DNA of 64,000 nt, from positions 130,906,833 through 130,970,832 of the forward strand of contig OW799233.1 in assembly GCA_941918925.1 (NCBI GenBank), read 5' to 3'. The position numbers and the translations under genes are program-made. Positions 56,996-64,000 of this stretch are shown here, piece after piece (within the stretch, counting starts at the first letter, position 1; each line of letters opens with the position of its first letter). The notes beneath the pieces were generated by a model that ran no database searches, was not told the origin of the DNA, and saw only the letters and a program-made list of their open reading frames with translations. The stretch comes from Phyto melanocephala. Its lineage: Eukaryota > Arthropoda > Insecta > Diptera > Rhinophoridae.

Positions 56996-57207
56996 GACCG
57001 TATTTAGACTATGCAATTAACGTAGCAACTTTTGCGTGCAAAATTTTGTTTGTTAGCAAGAGAACACAGAAAAGCATAAATCGAAAACTGTCACAATAAA
57101 TGCTCGAGAAAAAAATTGTAATGTAAATGTGAAAAGATTTTCGAAGCAACTTTAAAACAGAATAACGAAAAAAAACTCGGCGTTAATTGCATAGTCTAAA
57201 TGCGGTC
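56996..57207. mobile_element. MITE of about 212 bp
   Basis: Left GACCGTATTTAGACTATGCA followed by ATTAACG, and right as the reverse complement GACCGCATTTAGACTATGCA followed by ATTAACG: 26 of 27 bp match. Non-coding interior. Confidence 0.8.
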
Positions 57208-57789
57208 AAACAGATCTATACAAATTTTTTTTTTTAATATTCTAAATAAATTATGGTGTGAAATTGTTTCACCCTAATATGCCTAAAATAAAATTAAATA
57301 CCAGTGTAAATGAATTGATATAATTAGACCGCAAAACCGATTTATGGACACAATTTATAAATATTATAATTGTATCAATGTACTTATGTATGATATCTGT
57401 ATTCCATTTGCAATTCAAATAATGTGCCAAATAGTTTACCAAATACTTACATGTTAAATGTGTAGTATTTGCTGTTTGCTTTTTTTTTTTTAATTTAACA
57501 CAAACAAAAAATATACATAGAGCACATAGAGTTGTGTTAGTATTAGGAACACAACTTAGTAATGGGCCTATTACCTGAATTACTAATGAATGCTTAATGC
57601 TTAAGAGTCAGACAGAAAAAACTTTTGTTAAGTTAAATAAAACTTAAACCGTTTAGTAGAAAAATTCCCAGAAATACGTAAATTTGTTAAAATTTAATCC
57701 AAAAATTCATTAAGTAAAAAAAATTATTGTCATTATAACTATTTGTAAATGTATCTACTTTGTTTTTAGAATCCTTTTTTAGTTTCCTT
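57208..57789. other. AT-rich, no gene recognised
   Basis: No supported feature was found. Confidence 0.45.
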
Positions 57790-58160
57790 CAGTTACCTTT
57801 ATAGACGAGGTGGTCCACTTGCGATTAAAATCGGCAAGGTGCTGGAACACCTTACCTGTGTTCTTTAATTCAGACCCAGAAGTTGAACAAGTGTAAGTTT
57901 CAACGTCCTTCATAGAATAGGTGGATTTTTTTGATAAAATTTCCCTAAACTTTTGCACTCGTTAATATTTCTTTATTACATTTCAATCTAGAATTTTCTA
58001 AACTTTATACGACTTACAACCAGTATTAGCTCTGCTCACAAAAGATTCAGAGTGTTTAAGTTTATGAGCTGCTTTTCTATCACTTTACCAATATCTGTAA
58101 GATCTTTTTTCTTCCTCATCCAGGATTTCTTTCAATGTTCAAGGCTTCGTTGTGCTATTT
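57790..58160. repeat. Unidentified dispersed repeat, copy 2
   Basis: Matches 15640-16300 in patches (see there). It is truncated at right by the TIR element beginning at 58165. Confidence 0.5.
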
Positions 58161-58164
58161 AATA

Positions 58165-58750
58165 CCATAGACAGATGACAGCGTTAATTTGCATTAAAAT
58201 CTCACTAATGCAAATTAAAATTTTACTGTGACAGACGACTGTTTTTGCATTTAGTAAAAATTGTAAAAATTTTAAATGCACTAGCAATCACAAATCTGAA
58301 CATGTTGCTACAAGTTGGAATGGCAGAAGGACACTCGGAAATAAGAGAAACGGAATTGTGGAAATTCGTAGGTTTAATGGTATCTTTTCATGGATGTTAT
58401 AATTCATATGTATGTATGTAGGTACATGGTATTTTTAATGGACCGTAACAGCACTTTTTGGGAGAGTGACGTGCTTACGATGGACGATACCAGATACACC
58501 TAAAAAGAAAGGCATTCCAAAAAAATATGTAGAAAAGTTCAACATATCGAATCTTTTTTTATTTTATATTTTTGATTTTTTAATTTTGTGATTGATTGCC
58601 GACCGTGCCGAACTGCTAAATGCAGTTTAAGTTGAATATGATTTAGTGCATTTTCACGTAAATATCTAATACACATTGGAATGGGGATAATTCATAAGTT
58701 AATTTGAATTAAGACTTTTAATGCAAATTAACGCTGCCGTATGTCTATGG
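58165..58750. mobile_element. TIR element of 586 bp with coding remnant
   Basis: Flanked by TA. Left CCATAGACAGATGACAGCGT; right inverted CCATAGACATACGGCAGCGT; both continue TAATTTGCATTAAAA. Inside at 58325-58426 a frame reads EIRETELWKFVGLMVSFHG, and a second frame has STFWESDVLTMDDTRYT. These faintly recall the start of piggyBac-type transposases, but the flanking duplication is not TTAA, so the superfamily is unresolved. Confidence 0.65.
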
Positions 58751-58754
58751 TATA

Positions 58755-59489
58755 ATGGCTTTTAAAACAGTATGAACCTTCAGTTTTTTTTTTTTTTATT
58801 TTGTTGAAAGTCCATATTGTATTTAAGTTTTAATTATTTGTTCGCTTACTTTTTTTTCGCCATCCATTTGGACCAAAATAGTAGTTGAAAAAAAATGAAT
58901 GAGTAAGAGGCGATATTATGTGCCATAAAGTTAAAAGCTGATGTGCTTAAAAAAATAATAATTTGTTTTGTTAAAGTCTTAGCCGTAATAGTTAGTAAAA
59001 CTTTGTTCTAAATCACGTTTTACAGCAACAGTATACACATACAGAATAGGTAAATTTGAGATTATGAACTAATATACCCATCAAATATTAAAATATTAAG
59101 AACTGAGCTGTCATTCTTTAAATACATGCTCAAGTTATTTATCAAAACAGCTTCAATTTAAAAGCAAAAGGTGCTTAAAGTTAAAAAGAAATTAGCTTAG
59201 TGGAAGCTGTTAGAAAAAAAAACTTGTATAAAAATGTAATATGAAAAAATTTTAAAGTGAGTTAAAATGATGTTTTTACAAATAGTAGGTAAAAAGAATC
59301 CAAGCAAGAAGCCAAGAAAAACTTTAAGCACCCACACACACCCACCCACGAAAAACATTGGGTTCCATTGTTCATCCCTTTAGTAATATGAGAGACAGAA
59401 AATATTTTGAAGAAGTGCAAGTATTAGAAATAGAATCAGAACTTAATAGAAGGAATGAAAATATATAGCCCGCTAACAACAGTCTTATC
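58755..59489. other. AT-rich, no gene recognised
   Basis: No supported feature was found. Confidence 0.45.
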
Positions 59490-59760
59490 ATGACATCATA
59501 GCCTTTCTACTAGTTATCCGATACTCATAATACAATATTCTCAAGTTTGACCCTAGAGATATCACTTAGTTCATCGTGGAATCCCATTACCCACCACCTT
59601 ACACTATGTTTCTGTAGTTTTGAAAGAAAACATGCTCCTTCTTACCCTCACACTTCCCACAGTAATCTGGATTGTCGCAAGCCTATCTAATTAAGCTATG
59701 CCTTTCCGGGCAATGCTCTATACACCTATATACAGAATTGCCTTAAAGTTCAAGTGGCCC
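59490..59760 (-). pseudogene. LINE zinc-knuckle fragment
   Basis: Minus-strand translation gives CPERHSLIR, then NPDYCGKCEGKKEHVF (C-x2-C with following His) and WDS-MN-VISLG. This parallels the CPVRARISRW...PDYCRMCEYEEE region of the 44.8-kb fragment. It is degraded by stops and a small deletion. Confidence 0.6.
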
Positions 59761-60659
59761 ATTGTGGCCTTACCATACTTTCTTCATATGTCAACCATTG
59801 TGTACTGAGCCACCATACTAAAAACTTGATTATTGAAATACTTCTAATTTTTTATTACGGTGTTTTCTTTTCTTGTAAATATGCCACCAACAATTTTAAT
59901 TTTTTATTGTTGCTGAATCCAAGGTCCTTAATTTTGTTTCTCTACAACCACCCAAAAATGTTTCATCATTTCTAATACACATTTAGTTTTATTTCTTTTT
60001 AAGCCCCGAATCGTTTATGTACCTGTATTTAATATTCTTCACATGAGAGTGTAAAAGGATATCAATAAATTTGTCATTCCGTTTGTAAATTTTACAGTAT
60101 TTTACAGTATAACGATATGAAAAAAACTAAAATTGCTTGGACGGAATTTTTCAATGTTTAAACAAACGAAAATATTTGGAAAAGTTTTTTAAATTATAGT
60201 TGCGTGTGTAGATAGGGACATATGGAACTACAAAACAGCATTTTTTACCTACATACAGCAATTAAGCATATAGAAATTTAAATCAGTTTATAATGTTTGC
60301 GCCTACCTGTATTGGATGCTTTACTATTTTTTTTTTATTCTAACCCAATTTCTATATTTTGTGCGTTTCTTTATCGTACATTCTGCGCCTGAATTTAGGA
60401 AGCAGAATTTGACAGAGGAACGCAGATAAGCATTACGGAATGAAAAGAAAAAATTATATATCTTAACAATAACGACAAAAAGAATGGGTATCATTATATA
60501 TCCTAACAATAACGAATGAAACAAAAGCAATCAGAATGGGGCATCACAATTATAAACAAATTGTCATAAATTGTCCAAAAAAGCATGCAACACATTTTTT
60601 GAACTATGTCTTCTTTCAAGATTTTACGTCTTACAAAAGATGAGTCATTGACGAGCAGC

Positions 60660-60745
60660 TGGGATTTTTTGCATTGGGTAAAGGAATAATGCAATGGGGC
60701 TTGTAGGGATCTGTATTTCTTTCTTCTATTCTTTTTCCTACTAAC
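60660..60745 (+). mobile_element. LINE 3' fragment, left part (split by P copy 2)
   Basis: Contains AATGCAATGGGGCTTGTAGG (the MQWGS stop region) and TTTTTCCTACTAAC, matching 44830-44790 inverted. It continues after the P element at 62055. Confidence 0.75.
60738..60745. repeat. Target duplication CTACTAAC, left of P copy 2
   Basis: Repeated at 62055-62062. A single copy is present in the uninterrupted LINE at 44790-44797 (as GTTAGTAG). Confidence 0.92.
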
Positions 60746-62054
60746 CAAGAATGATTAAATAAAGATTACGCCTTGCGCATGATTTACCGTTAGATGACGT
60801 AGTAATCCCTTCGCAATGATCACCAAGTCTGTATCATATGTGAAATTTATAATTTCTTACAAAAAATGTATGTATTTTGTAATATTTGGCAGCCCTGTAA
60901 TTAATTTACTCAGAGAGTTCTAAAAAATCAGTATTACATCGGTGCTTAATAAACAACGAATTTCGTGTCATATTTTATAATAAATACATATAAATAATAT
61001 CTAAATTATATAAAAAGGGTTTAAATTTGGTTATTTAAAAGCTGCAAAACTAATAAAAACAGAAACCAAAATAAAGTGAAAAGAAAAGAAAGAGAGCAAA
61101 TATGAAATGTGCAGTGGGCAAATGCCTGGAAAGTAACAGCAAAAAAACAAGTGAGAAATTATATTAAAACCAAATTAATAAAACGTTTGTGTTTTCAAAA
61201 AGCTGTATCATTTTACAATTTTCCAAAAGATGAAGCTCGAAGGAAGTTATGGGTAATTTTTTGCAAACGAGCGAAGCCTGTAAATGTGGATAAAGAAAAA
61301 ATTTGTGCTTTACATTTCAAGCAAGAAAATTTTGAAAGAAACTTGAAATTTGAAATGGGTAAGTTAAAACAAAATTAATTCTTGCAGTACATTACTAAGG
61401 CATTATGAATAGAATTTAGCAAACGGCGTGCAAAAATTTTAAAATCCCATCCAGTTCCGTCTTTAGACACTAGTGCTATTTGAAGGACTACGTGAAACCA
61501 AAAAGCAAAATGATATTCCAAATAGTTTTTCAGAAAAATTGGTCGCGAAAAATGCTCCAAGGCCGACTGATTTTGAAAAAGATCGCCTCCAGACTTACAC
61601 CATATTTTTCAAAATAAATGGTAACAAATTATTACTTTCAAGCGGATATTTACAAAAGCATTTGTTGGAAGCAAAAGAAATTGAAGCCAGTGAAGACGTG
61701 AATAAACATTTTTTTAGGTGTCGAATGTATTTTAGAATTAGGAAACTAAATGCCGAAATCGCTGAAAATACTTATAAGCGAACAAGAAAATTTGATAAAA
61801 TAACAAAATGAATTCTACACCTAAAATAATAGTGAAATATTGTAATAAAAATAATGAAAATATATATGTATATATAAAGAATTTGCTTGCTTTTAAAACA
61901 TTTAGTTAGAAAAATAACAGTTTGTCCCACTGTCATGTTTTAACAGTTACAGTTATACAGCTGAATTTTATTAGCCAATGAAAACACAGTTTGAGCGACG
62001 TCAGAATTCCTACATGCGCAGAAATGCTTTTTTATGGCTGCGTGATCATTCTTG
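60746..62054 (+). mobile_element. P-superfamily element, copy 2 (1309 bp)
   Basis: Perfect 8-bp duplication CTACTAAC on both sides. Left terminus CAAGAATGATTAAATAAAG then ATTACGCC. Right terminus, inverted, CAAGAATGATCACGCAGCC. Compared with copy 1, about 18 bp just inside the right CAAGAATGAT are lost, so only the outer ten bases of that terminal repeat remain. The interior, inverted relative to 5374-6723, carries a THAP exon pair and a downstream open frame but none of the GTP-binding or catalytic regions of P transposases. It is inserted in a LINE 3' region. Confidence 0.9.
61102..61811 (+). pseudogene. THAP-domain protein of P-superfamily element, copy 2
   Basis: Exon 1 (61102-61150) encodes MKCAVGKCLESNSKKT with the C-x4-C pair and ends at GTGAGA. 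Exon 2 (61203-61358) encodes VSFYNFPKDEARRKLWVIFC and ICALHF (C-x2-H), completing a THAP zinc finger, then a GGGTAAGT donor. The next block has KSHPVPSL (the AVP position). A frame break separates it from the open frame 61473-61811 (EGLRETKKQNDIPNSF ... HFFRCRMYFRIRKLNAEIAE), which has charged, helix-rich character and could be a dimerisation segment; I do not recognise it further. THAP fingers of P transposases bind DNA next to the element ends. A truncated product could act as a repressor, but that is inference. Confidence 0.7.
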
Positions 62055-62240
62055 CTACTAACTATCTCTTGTTTTCATTTATTATATCTTTAGCAACCCT
62101 CGCTCTATCTATCTCTCTCTCTTTCTAATCGATCTTCTATCTTTACTATATAAAGGAAAACACAATATTGGTCTCCAAGTGTGGGTATTGGAGGCGAATC
62201 CTACTTCCAGCATTCCCCTTTCCTACCTACCTACCTACCC
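62055..62240 (+). mobile_element. LINE 3' fragment, right part
   Basis: Starts with the duplicated CTACTAAC and continues AGCAACCCTCGCTCTATC, CCAAGTGTGGGTATTGGAGG and a (CCTA)n tail at 62220-62240. It completes the copy begun at 60660 and matches 44600-44790 inverted. Confidence 0.8.
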
Positions 62241-63808
62241 ACCTAAAGGAATAACCAAAGAACTTATTTTGAAAGTATGGCAAATATAGAAAGTTGTAGT
62301 CTTTTTTTTTATTTTCCATCAAAATTGATAAATATTGAACAAATGGATAGTTGGTAATATGGATTTATCTAGACATAGGAGTACAGTTTTTGATTAATTT
62401 CTCAATAAATAGGTCTTTTAATAGTATCGAAAAGAGTAAGAATTCGTTAACTACTTTTTGAAATACTGTATCTTGAACAAAACCAAATTACCTTAAAATG
62501 GTCTGTTTTTTTGAACACCTAAAATTAGTTAACATTTTAACCAAAAATCTGATTGTAATAATATTTGGCATCGTGGGACAATTTTCTGCAAAACATATTT
62601 TTTTTTTTAATATTTTTACGACAACATGAACATTTTGATTATTGCAATCTCACTTGTTCTACAGGAGCCATTCTGGGCAGCCTTTTAATAATATTGCCGC
62701 ATATTTAAGTACAATAACACGTGTCAGCTTATTTGCTTTTTATTAAACCAAAAATTTTCTTAAACTTTCTAACGATTTGACATTTTCCATATATTTGCTT
62801 TAGAATTTATGCAAAATCCTTTAAAAATAAAAATCATTTTAACCATATTCCCCGATTATTCTGTATTGTTTTCTTAAGAAATATACATACTTTTAAAATT
62901 TAAACATACATTGTTTTGGCAATGCCATCACACGGCATGTTAAATTCGTTTTAAACTATAATTGTTTTTACATAAATTACTTCACTTGCCTGAACAAAGA
63001 TAACCAGCAGGAAAAAAATTTTAAATAGAAAAGCACACATTAAAAAGTGTTGAAATTATCATCAATTTCCTTATGGTAAAAGTAAAAAATATAAAATTTT
63101 ACAAAAAAAAAAACAATAACACTTTGCATACATTTATATTTTTTCGACATCTATTTATAACAATAACACAACTAAAATGTTTACTTATTTATACTCCAAT
63201 GTACGTATGTATGTATGACTGTATATAAATTTGTGTTTTGTATTACTAAAAAATATCTATATCTATATGCCTATAAATTACAATAACAAATGTGTACAGA
63301 TAGTATCAAAATCAACAATAATAACAATAACGAAAAAAAAACAAAAAAAAAAGAAAAAATAATGAAACTAAAAAATTTACATAATTTGTACACACGTCAA
63401 CAAGTCTTCTTTTGTTTTTCATTTTAAAAGTCTAATAAAATTAAATAAACGAAAATGAAAGAAAAAGCTTACAACAATTGATAATATCTTCTCCGCTGCA
63501 ATAATAGCAAGCAATAATGAAACATTTATCTTACGTCTATTAAATCGAAATGTTGGAAACAATTCAAATTCACTTAAAAGAAGTATTAGAATATTTTTAA
63601 CTTAAATCTTTAAAGTTACATTTATCAAAATGAGTTACATATTTAGTTAAACCTAAAGTCAACTTAAGATTAATCTTAAACTTTGTCTGCATTGTTTCTT
63701 GTTTAACCCTAAAGATAACCTTAAAATACAGTTACTTTTATAGAAAGTCTTGAAAATTAATATAAATCATACGCACAGTGTGACGTAAAACTAAGTATTT
63801 ATATAAAA
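62241..63808. other. AT-rich, no gene recognised
   Basis: About 1.6 kb with A-runs and short CA/TA motifs. No supported feature was found. Confidence 0.45.
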
Positions 63809-64000
63809 CAAGTAAAAGCGCTATATTCGGCCGTGCCGAATCTTATATACCCTTCACAACGTGTAGTCATGCAATAACAGTAAATTCACGTATGTATGTT
63901 AAAAAAACAAAATAAAAAAAAATTTAAAAAAAAATTAAAAAAAAAAAATTTTTAAAAAAAATTAAAAAAAAAAAATTATTATATACATTTATAATATATA
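63809..64000 (+). mobile_element. Element M, left end, cut by window edge
   Basis: CAAGTAAAAGCGCTATATTC, GGCCGTGCCGAATCTTATAT, ACCCTTCAC and CATGCAATAACAGTAAATTC, then the A-rich middle. Nearly identical to 21204-21330. Confidence 0.75.

Overview
The window is about 70% A+T eukaryotic DNA. It reads as repeat-rich intergenic or intronic sequence from a fly, probably a calyptrate. The evidence is the mixture of mobile elements: rosa-like and other mariners, Tc1, pogo, P-superfamily, Helitron-like, and several non-LTR retrotransposon (LINE) families, together with the small fly-type intron in the P element. I see no host protein-coding gene, tRNA, rRNA or CRISPR array. Species cannot be settled from this sequence alone.

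Layout. 0.2-1.4 kb: two mariner remnants head to head. 1.9-3.0 kb: a Helitron-like element, a perfect 37-bp inverted repeat and a MITE. 4.1-5.0 kb: a deleted mariner. 5.1-6.9 kb: an inverted-repeat element hosting a 1.35-kb P-superfamily copy. 9.2-14.2 kb: a Helitron-like copy whose 5' end was hit by a 4.26-kb, apparently intact non-LTR retrotransposon on the minus strand. 15-19.5 kb: palindromes and a Tc1-like remnant with a nested Helitron-like copy. 20.4-26.4 kb: LINE tails, two Helitron-like elements with internal tandem arrays, and a family of non-coding elements called M here. 30.1-32.0 kb: a dead pogo-like element. 32.4-33.8 kb: a TIR element (X) split by a LINE fragment carrying an intact RNase H ORF. 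36-46 kb: elements N, M and X, and LINE fragments. 47.9-58.8 kb: MITEs, three mariner remnants and a foldback element. 59.5-62.2 kb: LINE fragments, one split by the second P-superfamily copy. 63.8 kb to the end: the start of another M element.

The clearest functional content is the retrotransposon at 9961-14216 (ORF1 with a coiled coil; ORF2 with AP-endonuclease, reverse transcriptase and zinc knuckle). Its two ORFs share one frame and are separated by a single UAG in a CAA-UAG-CAA context, and ORF2 has no early AUG. The second highlight is an apparently uncharacterised P-superfamily family, present twice. Each copy has a perfect 8-bp target duplication, and one interrupted LINE has a paralogous uninterrupted site 16 kb away. 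Nesting gives relative ages: LINE tail before P copy 2; TIR element before P copy 1; Helitron before the 4.26-kb LINE; Tc1 before Helitron; element X before RNase H LINE; element M before MITE.
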